64,000 nt of DNA from Didymella arachidicola (taxonomy: Eukaryota; Ascomycota; Dothideomycetes; Pleosporales; Didymellaceae), in the NCBI GenBank assembly GCA_016630955.3, contig CM049991.1, positions 310,001 to 374,000 of the forward strand, given 5' to 3'. The notes beneath the pieces were generated by a model. It ran no database searches and was not told where the DNA came from. It saw only the letters and a program-made list of their open reading frames with translations. Shown here piece by piece: positions 1 to 9,430 of this stretch (position 1 is its first letter; each line of letters starts with the position of its first letter). Both the position numbers and the translations under genes were made by a program.

Positions 1-425
1 CGATTGCCGTGCACGAACGCGGGTGGAACCGACCCAAAGTGTACTACAAGAACACTGTGAGGGGAAAGCTGGTGGATATCTCCGGGGGCAGTGTGGAGTT
101 GAGGTTGTCGAGGATTTGCGTTGTGTTGGGTGAGACGAAGAGTGCGGTTGATGATGCAGTGAGGGGTGGGGTGACGTTGGCGCTGTTGTGCGATAATCCT
201 GAGGCGAGGCGGTTTACGAAGGAGTCGAATAATGTGGGGAATTTGAAGAGGGGGGAGAGGCTTAAGCAGACGAGTTCGAGGGCGAGGTCGAAGGCTAAGA
301 GTGAGGAGGCTCAGAACCAGGAGGTCGGAGATGAAGAGGCTGTTGAGGAGGACGGCGGAGAGGTCGAGTCGCAGGAGTTGGTGGATCCCCAAGAGGTTTC
401 CGCGCTTTGGGAGACCGAGGAGTGA
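1..425 (+). CDS. 3' end of an unidentified protein-coding gene (cut by window edge)
   Basis: The frame is open from the left edge and ends with TGA at 423-425. No ATG lies in the visible part (the first in-frame alternative start is a GTG at 9), so this is the C-terminal piece of a longer protein. The first 70 or so residues look like a folded basic domain (motifs VYYKNTVRGKL and ALLCDNPEARRFTKES). The rest is low-complexity and acidic, rich in Glu and Ala, typical of a disordered tail. I do not recognise the family. It converges with the gene on the minus strand that ends at 540, leaving about 115 bp between them. Confidence 0.6.
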   Translation, partial: IAVHERGWNRPKVYYKNTVRGKLVDISGGSVELRLSRICVVLGETKSAVDDAVRGGVTLALLCDNPEARRFTKESNNVGNLKRGERLKQTSSRARSKAKSEEAQNQEVGDEEAVEEDGGEVESQELVDPQEVSALWETEE

Positions 426-539
426 CCGAGATGGTGGTAATGCTGGATGAGCGTAGCAGATGCTCTTGGTACAGTCCTCGCTGGCGAGTTCTGTATCCTC
501 TTTGACGATTTGACGACCTTATGACCTATCATCAATACC

Positions 540-1178
540 TTAGTAGAATCTCACACCTCCAATGCTCTCCACCTTCGCCACGCCCTCCTCTTTAGCATCT
601 CTAACTCCCTCTTCAACATCCCCAACACCCTCCCCACCTTCAACAACCTCCTCCCGCCTCGCCGCCTCCCTCAACGCCTTCCTCTCCTTCCTCTTCTGAA
701 ACAACGCCTCCTCCTCCTTAACCTCCTTCAGCACCTCATGCCACTCCCTCTCCAACCGCTCATCCCCCGTCCCCAGCACCTTCTCCACATCAACATCCTC
801 CCCATTCTGCACGCGCTCAATCACCTCCCGCAGCAGCCCAATCTTCGCGTCCGCCTTGCGCAGCGCATGCGCGCGCTCCTGCTTCAGCCACAGGATCTGG
901 ATCGCTTGGCTGCCGACCAGCAGGGAGAGGATGATGAAGGGGGTTGCGGGGTTCCATTCGCGGGTGCGCGGGGCAGAGGACGAGGCGCGGTCTTTGAGGG
1001 GCTTGGGGATCATGGAGGACCAGAAGCTTGGGCGGAGAATGGTGGGGGTCGAGAGGAAGCGGGTTTGGGGTGCGGCGAGGGCGAAGGTGCAGGCTTGGAG
1101 GGCGGGCGGACCGGTGAGCACGCTGCGGGTGGCGGCGGGTGTGCGCAGGATTTGGCGCAAGAGGATGGAGGACACCAT
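540..1178 (-). CDS. DUF5321-like mitochondrial single-pass protein
   Basis: An intronless 212-residue ORF starting at an ATG at 1176-1178. The N-terminus (about 45 residues) is rich in Arg, Ala, Ser and Thr and nearly free of acidic residues, as in a mitochondrial presequence. One hydrophobic segment follows at about residues 78-95 (WNPATPFIILSLLVGSQAI), then a long charged coiled-coil region (RKADAKIGLLREVIERV and EREWHEVLKEVKEEE). This layout matches the fungal family I know as DUF5321, whose function is unknown. The last 45 residues are Glu/Gly/Val-rich and probably disordered. Inner-membrane location is inferred from the presequence plus single membrane span. Opposite-strand ORFs across the gene are shadows. 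Confidence 0.75.
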   Translation of the reverse strand: MVSSILLRQILRTPAATRSVLTGPPALQACTFALAAPQTRFLSTPTILRPSFWSSMIPKPLKDRASSSAPRTREWNPATPFIILSLLVGSQAIQILWLKQERAHALRKADAKIGLLREVIERVQNGEDVDVEKVLGTGDERLEREWHEVLKEVKEEEALFQKRKERKALREAARREEVVEGGEGVGDVEEGVRDAKEEGVAKVESIGGVRFY

Positions 1179-1296
1179 GGCGACGGGAGGGTTGGGTGGT
1201 TGTGGATGGAGGATTGGTTGGGGTGTAGAGACCTTGGGATGGAAAACATTCGCGTTCGCGACTTTTGGGACAGGGGTCCGCTGCTAGCGCTGCGTA

Positions 1297-1320
1297 CCGT
1301 GCACGGACACCGAACGCCCG
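1297..1320 (+). repeat. Left terminal inverted repeat of pogo-1
   Basis: 24 bp, identical as reverse complement to 3392-3415, preceded by the TA duplication at 1295-1296. Confidence 0.9.
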
Positions 1321-1440
1321 CTCTGGGCGTTCATGCCCACCAGAAATATGAGGCTATAGAGCCACATGCAATAGTTATTATCGTGAGATATTTAGTAGGA
1401 ATAGACTATGGGCCTATAGAACAGAGTTTCTCCATACAAA

Positions 1441-3326
1441 TTAATTATATAGAGTAGCGGTGCGGCTGCTGCGGGTAGTGTGAGTGCGAGCTGGCGGAGC
1501 AGGCGTCGCAGGCTTTGGATGACTACGAGCACCCACAGCACGACGTGCAGGCTTCTTTTTAACTGCAGAAGCTTTAGAGATTGTGCGGTTACCTCTTTGA
1601 GACAGTTGTATAGCTTTTTTAGCGTCGCGAGCCTGCCTTTGACGCTCTCTTCCCACCTTGCGTTCAGCTGCTTCTTCTGCCTTCTTGGCCTTGACCCGGT
1701 CTCGCTCTTCCTTCTCCCTCGCCCGGGCCACACGCTTTTCTTCTGCTACTTTGGCCTTGTAGAGCTTATGAGCAGTTGCTAACTCCTTCATCTCGGCCTT
1801 TTGTAGCGCATCAGCTTGCTTTTCTCGTTCTGCAACAGCCATGCGGGCGCGCGCCTCGCGGAAGGCTCGAGGAGACCACATCATCGCCCCACCGTGATAC
1901 TCCTGATGCTGTTGCAGATCCAACTGCCTAGTAGGATGCTTTTAACGCTTCTGCTTTTGGTATAGCTTCTTACGCAACCCTTCTAGCTCGGCGTTGGCGA
2001 TCTCTAGTTGAGTTGAGAGGTGATGGATCGTTTGACCCAGCTTCCGCGCACCTACACTGCGCGGATCCTTCACCTCTGCATGAAGGGTAGTGCAAGCTTT
2101 GAGCCAGTCTTCTGCAGAATAAGCCGTAGAACCAGAGGAGACTGATCCTGAGTTTTCAGGGGTTGCGTGGCGAAATTTATCAAGGATAACGTCGGGGTTA
2201 ACTGGGGATATGCCGGTGGCTGTGAAGGCCTTGAGTATGAGATCTTCCCTAACGTGGCAACCCAAGCAGGCCAGGATAGGTTGAAAAAATCGCCTTTTAA
2301 CAGCGGAGATAGGCCTTGGGATTGCTGGAGGTGGTCATCGAGTTCGCTGGCGTAGTGAGAGGAGAGAGGCTTGAAACAGACCACGTCCAACGGTTGTAGC
2401 GTTTGGGTACTGTGAGGGGGTAACACTGCAAGTATAATCCGTTCTTGATAGCAGTATTCGATGAAAGGCTGCGTCAGGTGACTCCCATGGCCATCCACGA
2501 TCAAGAGGCGGTACTTCAACCGCGCCTTTGGTTTGGTATAACGGTCAAACACCTGTTCAAGCCAGGCCAATCCAATGTCGTTGTTCGTCCAGCCTGTAGG
2601 CGAAGAAGCCACGTGAATTAAGTGTTTTCCTGCCTCAATATCGGCCACCCAATGGCTCTGGATAGTGGAGTTTTTCGACGCGAAGATGATGCCAGGGGGA
2701 AGTGCTGTACCATCCGCGCAAATAGCAGCTAATAGGCTCACCCACTCACGTGAGCCATCTTGACGAGCCTGCCTAACCTGTTTCTTCTCATATAGACGCC
2801 TGCTGAAGATGCGCTTTGACCTTCCTAGTACCCCAATAGCAAAGCCCTTCTCACCCATATTGTACGTGTGCTCAGGCTCAAGGTCATACTTAGTGATCTT
2901 CTGCTGCAGAAGCTTGAAGTATAACTCGTAATTATACCCTGACTCAGCGTTGTGACGATCTGAATCCATACCCGTCACCCATTGAGAAGTGAGCCGGTCG
3001 CGGTGACGGCGGAGGAAGCGCGTAACCCACCTATCAGAGCAAGGAGTTGAGGCAACAGCAGACGCGAAATTTCGAATCATAGCTCTTGTAGGTGGTAGGT
3101 GACGCGCTGTAAGCCTCTCAATGTAATTGATGGGGTCAGTTTCCTGCTGGTTGTTGAGTTTGCGGCTGTTTGGTGTCATAACCTCCCGGGGCACCTGCAC
3201 GCGTCGATGCGCGCGCGACAATGTAGAACGCGCAACACCATGTTTTTTTGCAATATAAGTATATTCAAGTTTTTCGCCTGGCTTCAAGTTACGAATCTCA
3301 TCAAGCGCACCTTTAATTCCTGGCAT
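1441..3326 (-). pseudogene. Broken pogo/Fot1-type transposase
   Basis: Starts at the ATG at 3324-3326 (MPGIKGALDEIRNL). It shows an N-terminal helix-turn-helix (about residues 20-42), a CENP-B/Tc5-like second DNA-binding region (about 70-115), a DDE_1 catalytic core and a basic coiled-coil tail. Lesions seen: (1) the first catalytic aspartate, in the usual N-[FM]-D-E motif, is Gly158 (YNMGEKG); the other two acidic residues are intact (LIVDGHGSH and LQPLDV). (2) A one-base loss near 2251 shifts the frame inside the motif after WPAWV; coding continues in another frame to 1942. (3) An in-frame TAA at 1942-1944 separates the tail, which resumes (LQQHQEYHGGAMMWSPR) and ends at 1441. CAA to TAA would fit RIP. 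It cannot encode an active transposase. Confidence 0.85.
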
Positions 3327-3391
3327 GTTTGGTTGAGTTATTACGCGTTGAAAACTGGTGTTGATGTGATGCGCCGGGCGTTCGGTGTCTC

Positions 3392-3415
3392 CGGGCGTTC
3401 GGTGTCCGTGCACGG
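3392..3415 (-). repeat. Right terminal inverted repeat of pogo-1
   Basis: 24 bp perfect inverted partner of 1297-1320, followed by TA at 3416-3417. A second copy of its inner 15 bp lies immediately inside, near 3375-3390. Confidence 0.9.
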
Positions 3416-3716
3416 TAGCGTAGCGTGGTTTGCAGAATCTACTATAATAGGCTCCGGCGCAGTTGCCCGCGAATGTAATGCACAGACTACACGAGGGGTG
3501 CATGAATGGACAAGAAAACAAGGGCCAATGTCGATCGCAGAACAACCAATCAAGGCCGTTCAATGTAGGTAATGGCCATTTCAGAAACCTCGAGAAACGT
3601 CTGTAGGCCACCTCGAATTCTCATTCATTCATGCACCCACCACCTTGTAAGTTGTGTACATCTTCGCGGTGAGCTCGGATGTGCGGAGGTACGGTATAGT
3701 ACGGATAGATAATAGA

Positions 3717-4169
3717 TACTATAGTTGGGGGTATAAATTTTGTGGGTGGGTCTTTGAGGGGCTCGTGAACTTACTGTGGTATATGGCATAAGTAGTGTAG
3801 GTAGAGAACGGCGACGAGGGGTAAGGACCGAAGATGAGAGCAGATTTACCGTGTGATCTGACCAATTAAACAATGCTTTCCGTAATGACTATTGCCATTT
3901 ATCCAATAGAGTACTGCAAAGATTTCGCAGCGCATAGTCCAATCATTAGAAACTCCGAGACCCACCTACACTACTTATGCCATATACCACAGTAGACGCG
4001 TAATCCACGTGTATTAAAAGTTTTATTATTTGCAAGTCGCTAGATAGCGTATAAGTCAGCTATTATGACTATTTGATTTGATGAAAGTGTAAATAACAAT
4101 CCCAGTGTTTCGATGCGCAACCCTGGACGCCGTTCCCCACTCACAATACTTATGCCGCCTACCACAGTA
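3717..4169 (+). mobile_element. Small non-autonomous TA-flanked inverted-repeat element (MITE), interrupted by a second copy
   Basis: The left end (from 3717, TACTATAGTTGGGGG...) and right end (to 4169, ...CCGCCTACCACAGTA) are diverged inverted copies of one terminal sequence of about 34 bp. The interior from about 4010 matches the interior of the copy at 42854-44887: a TATTAAAA tract, a TTTGCAAG-like motif, and CCCTGGACGC-GTTCCCCAC before the right end. A second family member (3772-3994) sits inside; without it this copy is about 230 bp. The left end differs from the other copies mainly by C-to-T and G-to-A changes, as RIP would produce. No coding capacity is seen. Confidence 0.75.
3772..3994 (-). 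mobile_element. Second MITE copy nested inside the first
   Basis: 223 bp with perfect 31 bp inverted repeats (3772-3802 and 3964-3994; outer end TACTGTGGTATATGGCATAA). The terminal TA on each side is probably the target duplication. Orientation is opposite to the host copy, judged by the asymmetric subterminal sequences (GGTGGGTCT on one side, CGCCGTTC-like on the other). Its interior is unlike that of the host copy, so it is a related subfamily sharing the ends. No ORF of note. Confidence 0.8.
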
Positions 4170-4335
4170 GCATGTGGTCAGTCTGAGAACAACCACGAAT
4201 TCCTCGAGATGCAGGAGCATATCAAAAAGCTGAACGCGAGATATGGCAATATCTCCCCCGAGGAGAAGGCGCGGAAATGGGTACTCTTCGTCCTGCACTG
4301 ATGCCGAGTCCATACTGAAAGCTTGTAGTTGGAGA

Positions 4336-4966
4336 TCACAAAGTCCGAAGACTACGGGGTATGAAATCACATCCTTCCACCATATTCAGTTCCTGACACA
4401 CCTTCCAGGGCCACGACTCCATACTACCGCACATCTTAAACCTGGAGTCCGTAACCGTCAAGCCCACCGCAAAAGACCCCCACAATTCCCGCGTAGTGTA
4501 CAGTTTCACCGTGCCGAAGAACCTGTGCAACATGGTAGGCAATCTGCATGGCGGCGCAGTCGCGCTGATCTTTGATATCTGCACTTCGGTTGCTATCACG
4601 GCGATTAGTCGCGACGGTTTCTGGGACACAGGTACTCAGCTTCACGGCTTTCAGATGGAGGTAGTCTGGCGCTAACGACGAAATAGGACATGTCAGTCGC
4701 AATTTGAATTGCACGTACCTGCGACCTGCACCTGAAGGTACGAAGATGTATGTGATTAGTGAGGTGGTTCATTTGGGGAAGCGCCAGGGACTCACGAGAG
4801 GAGAGATGAGGGTGAAGACTGAGGATGGTAAGATAGCGTATACTTGCGAGCACCAGAAGGCTGCCTTGGGTTCATCTAGCTTGTAGACGGTGTCTGTGTA
4901 GAAGATGTGCTTATGGATAATAGGATTTACGTTAAAAGTCGTCTTTAGCTCTGCAGTATTTACCAC
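4336..4966 (-). other. Possible spliced coding remnant without a start codon (unidentified)
   Basis: Reading minus, four segments join in one frame through well-formed introns: 4796-4966, 4719-4731, 4636-4671 and 4336-4592 (introns 64, 47 and 43 bp, each with GT...AG and a CTAAT or CTGAC branch-like motif). The result is about 158 residues. It includes a hydrophobic stretch (FWCSQVYAILPSSVFTLISP) and an aromatic-rich tail ([18 protein letters not shown]). The first codon is GTG, not ATG, and a stop lies just upstream in frame. It overlaps the last codons of the SDR gene at 4960-5679. It may be a decayed gene, or a gene whose first exon I cannot find. Family not recognised. Confidence 0.35.
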
Positions 4967-5679
4967 GGCACTTCACTTCCGTCGTACGTAAAGGACTTGC
5001 CATTGTCGCTCTCTTTTAGCCCATGGATCACCTTCAGCATGCCTCCAATGCTGACCTCTGGCTCCAGGATCGCCCCGTCACCGCCCATGCGCGTCTTAAC
5101 CCATCCAGGGTCCATGCAGATGACCACAGCCCCCTTGAGCTTCTCCTTCAAATCGCCGCTCTGGTGCACAGTGACCATGTTCAGGCCGGCCTTGGAGATG
5201 GAGTATGTTGCGCACCTGCGAGGCGTGATGCCCAACGACTTCTCCATGCTGCCCAGGCCAGAAGTCATGTTCATTACCCTCACGTTGTCTGAGAGAAGAC
5301 CCGATGAGACAAGGGTGGATACGGTCGTTGCTGGTCCCAGGACGTTGATTTGAATCTCATTGTGCAGGTCTTTCTCGTCAATGGTCAGGGCATTTTGCTG
5401 AGGAACCGAGTTGACGCCTGCGTTGTTGAGGAGGAAGTCGATCTTCTGGCCGGACAGTGTCTTCTCGAGTTCGCCGGCAAACGAGGAGATGGACTTGCTG
5501 TCCCCTGTGTTGCAGACGAGAATGTGAGTATTCTTTGGCGCCACGGCTTTGAGATCGGCGGTGTCGGTCGACGAACTGCGGATGGTTGCGATGATGGTGT
5601 TGGAGGAGTCCTGACCAATCTGACGAACGAACTCGAGGCCCAGTCCTCTGTTGGCGCCTGTGATACAGTAGACAGGCAT
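4960..5679 (-). CDS. Short-chain dehydrogenase/reductase (SDR)
   Basis: An intronless, complete 239-residue protein with an ATG at 5677-5679. Rossmann-fold landmarks: cofactor glycine motif TGANRGLG (residues 7-14), NNAG (85-88), a serine in NMTSGLGS (about 140) and the catalytic YxxxK (Tyr159, Lys163). The PGWVKTRMGG segment after the active site and the short ending DGSEVPW are typical of small cytosolic SDRs of the C-factor/carbonyl-reductase type. It should catalyse an NAD(P)H-dependent carbonyl/alcohol redox step; the substrate cannot be told from sequence. The gene upstream (Vps5) is divergent, with about 490 bp of shared promoter region. Confidence 0.88.
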   Translation of the reverse strand: MPVYCITGANRGLGLEFVRQIGQDSSNTIIATIRSSSTDTADLKAVAPKNTHILVCNTGDSKSISSFAGELEKTLSGQKIDFLLNNAGVNSVPQQNALTIDEKDLHNEIQINVLGPATTVSTLVSSGLLSDNVRVMNMTSGLGSMEKSLGITPRRCATYSISKAGLNMVTVHQSGDLKEKLKGAVVICMDPGWVKTRMGGDGAILEPEVSIGGMLKVIHGLKESDNGKSFTYDGSEVPW

Positions 5680-6165
5680 TGTCGGTGTAGGATGCTATTA
5701 CTTTACGTAGTCACAAAACTGCTGTGAGCTTGCTGGGTATGGAAGTCAATAATGTACTGGAGATTACCTTGGAAGGGCATAGCCTCTCTCATATAAAAGT
5801 CAACAATTCAGCAGATTAACCGGAGCAAGCGTGGACGGGAAGGAGTCCATTGTGTGTAGATGCGGAGAGAGCAGCCCCGCGGACCTTGATCAAGCCTCAA
5901 GACAGTAACGGAGCTCTAGGATAACTTCCCCACGCACATCTACTCGTCCTACACGGTGATGGGTCCGGCGATCGGTGCACTTTCCGAGGATGCAAGAATG
6001 GTTCTCGTACTTAAACTATGTGGGGTCGGCTGGGAGAGCGACGAGCCTCGAGCATGACGTTGGGGCCATTACCCGTGCGGACCTCCCTCATTGGCCGCTG
6101 TCTCGATGTGACGGACCTGGAGACATCAGCCAGACGGCCGCCTGCTCACCACCAATCACACCACC
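5680..6165. other. Divergent promoter region between SDR and VPS5
   Basis: 486 bp between two genes transcribed away from each other. No ORF, repeat or structured RNA stands out. Confidence 0.5.
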
Positions 6166-8076
6166 ATGGATCTCGGTGATGATTCTCCCTGGGGAGGTAA
6201 GAGCTGATGGCGCGCTCTGGATGCGCCGCACAAAACTGACTCTGGCGCAGACGTGCCCTCGCAATCGGCACAAGACGCCCCCAAGCAAGACAAGGACGAG
6301 TCCAGCACGCTGTCGCCTACACCAACCAATGCAGCTGCCAGCTCTGCACCCAGCGCGTCAGCTGCGCCGCGCTCGCCCGCCGGCCGTGGACCCCGCCGAC
6401 GACCGTACGGAACGCAGTCGACGAAGCTCGAGGCCGTAGACAACCCGCTTGGGCCGCTGGGAGCTGCCACTCCCCCCTCAGCAGGAGCAGCAGAGCCTCC
6501 AGCGCCGCCGCAGAAGGAGAATGTCGCGTCGCGGGACAATCGCCCGACCACCGGCGCCTCGACGTCCTCGTCCCTGCGCGGTATGATGGATTCGGTCGAC
6601 CTCAACGACGACGATGACGACGAGCGCCTGCGAGCCCAAGGTCCCAGGGTCCCACCTCCCGTCCAAGCACCCGCGCACGCAGCGCCACAGCGCCAGGTCC
6701 AGCCCAGTGTGAGCGTTGAGCAGGCCGCGAAGCCGACTTTCTCCATCTACGTCGGCGACCCTCACAAGGTGGGCGATCTGACCAGCTCGCATACCGAGTA
6801 CTCGGTCACCACCAAGACCACCTCCAAGGGCTACCGAAACCCCGAGTTCACAGTCTCCCGCCGATACCGCGACTTCCTCTGGCTGTACACACAGCTGCAC
6901 AACAACAGCCCTGGCATCATCATTCCGCCCCCTCCAGAGAAGCAGTCTCTCGGTCGCTTCGAGGCCGACTTTGTCGAGTCGAGACGAGCTGCCCTGGAGC
7001 GCATGCTGAACAAGATTGCCGCTCATCCCATCTTGCAGCACGACTCCGATCTGAAGCTCTTTCTCGAAAGCGATGCCTTCAATGTGGACATCAAGAACAA
7101 GGAGCGCAAAGACGTCGGCCTGGGGGAGAGCAAGGGAATGTTTGGTGGTATGCTTGGTGGCAGCAGTGGAAAGTTCATTGAGCACGATGATGTAGGTGTG
7201 TCCTGACGACTTTAGGCTTGTCGCTAATCCGCTACAGTGGTTCCATGATCGCAAAGTCTACCTCGACGCTCTAGAGAATCAGCTCAAGGCACTCCTCAAG
7301 GCTACTGACACAGTCGTCATGCAGCGCAAAGGACTCGCGGAAGCATGCGGAGATTTCTCTGCGTCACTGCACTCACTCTCGGCCGTCGAGCTTTCGCCCT
7401 CCTTGTCAGGTCCCCTCGACAGCCTCTCCGACATCCAGATTCGAATTCGTGAGTTGTACGAGCGACAGGCACAGCAAGACGTACTCACTATGGGCATCGT
7501 AATTGACGAGTACATCCGCCTGATTGGTTCTGTGAAGACGGCCTTCCAGCAGCGACAAAAGTCATATCACTCATGGCACACAGCCGAGCAGGAGCTGCAG
7601 AAGCGCAAGACTAACCAAGACAAGCTGCTGCGACAGGGTCGCTCGCAGCAAGACCGTCTCAACCAGCTGGGTGCTGACGTTGCCGACGCCGAGCGCAGAG
7701 TCCATCAGGCTAGGCTCCTGTTCGACGACATGGGTAGGCTGATGCGCAGCGAGCTGGAGCGTTTTGAACGAGAGAAGGTCGAAGACTTCAAGTCTGGCGT
7801 CGAGACTTATCTCGAGAGCGCTGTTGAGGCACAGAAAGAGGTACACTATGATCATCTCTGACATTCGAGGCTTCGCTAATAAAACCTTAGCTAATCGAGA
7901 TCTGGGAAACGTTCCTCATGCAGCTCGACACAGAGGAAGGCGAGACCTTTGTACCACCAGCGGGCGTCGTCGCATCACCTTCGACTGAACAGCACGAGTC
8001 ATCGAACGGCCGCTCTCATGCACAGGAAGAGGAGGAGGGGCAGCGCAACGACGTCGAACAGGACGTAGCAGCATAG
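6166..8076 (+). CDS. VPS5: Vps5, retromer sorting nexin (PX-BAR)
   Basis: Four exons: 6166-6196, 6251-7191, 7238-7840 and 7891-8076, giving 585 residues; introns are 54, 46 and 50 bp, with a clear CTAAT branch site in the second and third. The protein opens with an acidic MDLGDDSPWG start, then about 150 disordered residues rich in Pro, Ala and Ser. A PX domain follows from about residue 171 (PTFSIYVGDPHKVG; RRYRDFLWLYTQL; the proline-rich IIIPPPPEKQ loop), which binds phosphatidylinositol 3-phosphate. The C-terminal half is a helical BAR domain (WFHDRKVYLDALENQL onward). Vps5 pairs with Vps17 and the Vps26-29-35 trimer to return cargo from endosomes to the Golgi. The first exon is only 31 bp, and the ATG context ACCACCATGG is strong. 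A long antisense ORF over the 5' half is a codon-bias shadow. Confidence 0.92.
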
Positions 8077-8202
8077 TAGCTGTTGCTTCGAAGCTTCCAC
8101 GAATGAATAATGCTACATCTCTACTAATTGCCAAATCAACTCTGGTATATTACCGCACTTACAACACTATTTCTGTTGCTTCTGATGATTAGATAATTTC
8201 CC

Positions 8203-9168
8203 CTACAACTTTGGTTTCACGCCATCTGTCTGCACTGGCTCTACAGAGCGGGTAAGTATCCAATTGGCGACATCATCCATGAACACCTCCTTATCAGGGC
8301 TTGGCTCGTCGTGCACTGCAGTAGTCAGCACTTTCCCGTGAATCCCTCTCGACAACTTACAGCGATGGTAATAGCCTTGATAAGCCTTAAACTCCTTATC
8401 CTTGACCTGCAGCTTCTCAGCCAAGCGCCGACTCGCCTCAAACGCAGTAATCCCATCCTGGTCCCCATGCCCAATCCAGATCCTCGTAACGCCGCCTTCC
8501 CCTGCATCATCCGGGATGACCACCTTGCCCGCAGCGAGCTCGGCAGTGCGGTCCAGCATCGCAGCCAACCCCTCCAGGGTGCCTGTGTCGTGGCAGAGCT
8601 CGTCTTCCTCAAAGCGCTTGCACGCCGCAGGATCCCGCGAGATCAGATTCACGTCAAGCTTATTGACGAGCTGTCTGTGCGGGAGCAAGCGGCCAGCCAG
8701 GCGGCCGAAGAACACTGTGAGGGGAGAGGGTTTGGACTTGGGATCGAAGTCTACAAAGGGGGATTCGAGGAGGTAGCCTCTGATGTGCTGCCGGGTCTCA
8801 CGCGGGCCTTGGGCAGCGTAGCACAAGACTTCTCCTCCGCCCATGCTGTGGCCCATCAAGAACAGCGGGACGGGGCTGGGTGTCACGGACTTGAGGAACG
8901 AGGTTATGTCGCCGAGCACTCTGGCTGTTGGGCCTGTGTCGCCGCGCTCGGATTTCTTGGTTACGGATTTGCCCCATCCGCGCTGGTCGAAGGCGCAGAC
9001 TTCGATGCCTTTGGAGGCGAGGTACGGGAAGAAGTTGCCGTAGGTGTTGATGTGGTCTGAGAAGCCGTGGATGAAGACCAGACGCGCCTTGGCTGGGGTT
9101 GTGGTGGTCCAGGTTTTTGCGTAGAGCTTGCGCCCGTCGTCGCATGTGTGCCAGCCCTCTGTCGCCAT
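8203..9168 (-). CDS. Alpha/beta hydrolase, monoacylglycerol-lipase / serine-aminopeptidase type
   Basis: Two exons, 8361-9168 and 8203-8315, 306 residues, starting at ATG 9166-9168 (MATEGWHTCDDG). Landmarks: oxyanion HGF (35-37), AFDQRGWGKS strand/turn, nucleophile elbow GHSMGG (Ser108), catalytic Asp in GHGDQDG, and a catalytic His restored by splicing as YHRLHDEP. The intron (8316-8360) is 45 bp, a multiple of three with no stop, so the unspliced frame stays open and would insert 15 residues next to the catalytic His. Relatives (yeast Yju3, mammalian MGLL) hydrolyse monoacylglycerols on lipid droplets and membranes; that substrate is inferred from family only. Confidence 0.85.
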   Translation of the reverse strand: MATEGWHTCDDGRKLYAKTWTTTTPAKARLVFIHGFSDHINTYGNFFPYLASKGIEVCAFDQRGWGKSVTKKSERGDTGPTARVLGDITSFLKSVTPSPVPLFLMGHSMGGGEVLCYAAQGPRETRQHIRGYLLESPFVDFDPKSKPSPLTVFFGRLAGRLLPHRQLVNKLDVNLISRDPAACKRFEEDELCHDTGTLEGLAAMLDRTAELAAGKVVIPDDAGEGGVTRIWIGHGDQDGITAFEASRRLAEKLQVKDKEFKAYQGYYHRCKLSRGIHGKVLTTAVHDEPSPDKEVFMDDVANWILTRSVEPVQTDGVKPKL

Positions 9169-9430
9169 GTTGGATTCGAATAATATATTTAGATGGCAAC
9201 GACAAATGTTGTTGTATAACGATTGCAAGAGTCAAGACTCAAGACCCCGGACGTCGACTCGCGGGCGACTTACCGCGGCTCGCCCTGGCCTTGCCCTGTT
9301 GCGTCATAGCTTACTGCGTGTCCGTTAAGCCTCGCTGGATCGTCCGCATGGCCCCTCTCATCCTACAGCGAAGAACCCCACCGCACGCACCCACCCAGCA
9401 GCATTTTCTTCCGGCGTGGCTTCAGCGCGG

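Larger units (their letters stand above)
1297..3415 (-). mobile_element. Pogo-1: degenerate pogo/Fot1-like DNA transposon (Tc1/mariner superfamily)
   Basis: Perfect 24 bp terminal inverted repeats lie at 1297-1320 and 3392-3415 (outer end CCGTGCACGGACACC), flanked on both sides by TA (1295-1296 and 3416-3417), the target duplication of Tc1/mariner-type elements. The element is 2,119 bp and carries one transposase gene on the minus strand. The right end holds a second copy of the 15 bp motif ACACCGAACGCCCGG, spaced 17 bp, just inside the terminal repeat; the left end has one copy. The transposase is inactivated (separate entry), so the element could move only if another transposase acted on its ends. 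Confidence 0.9.

Noticed and set aside
738..1457. 239-codon plus-strand ORF over the DUF5321-like gene
   Set aside because: Low-complexity product; the minus-strand frame has presequence, membrane helix and coiled coil.
6478..7254. 258-codon minus-strand ORF within VPS5
   Set aside because: Shadow of the PX-domain exon.
9416..9430. Earlier start of the OXNAD1-like protein
   Set aside because: The codon at 9416 is GTG; the first ATG is at 9431.
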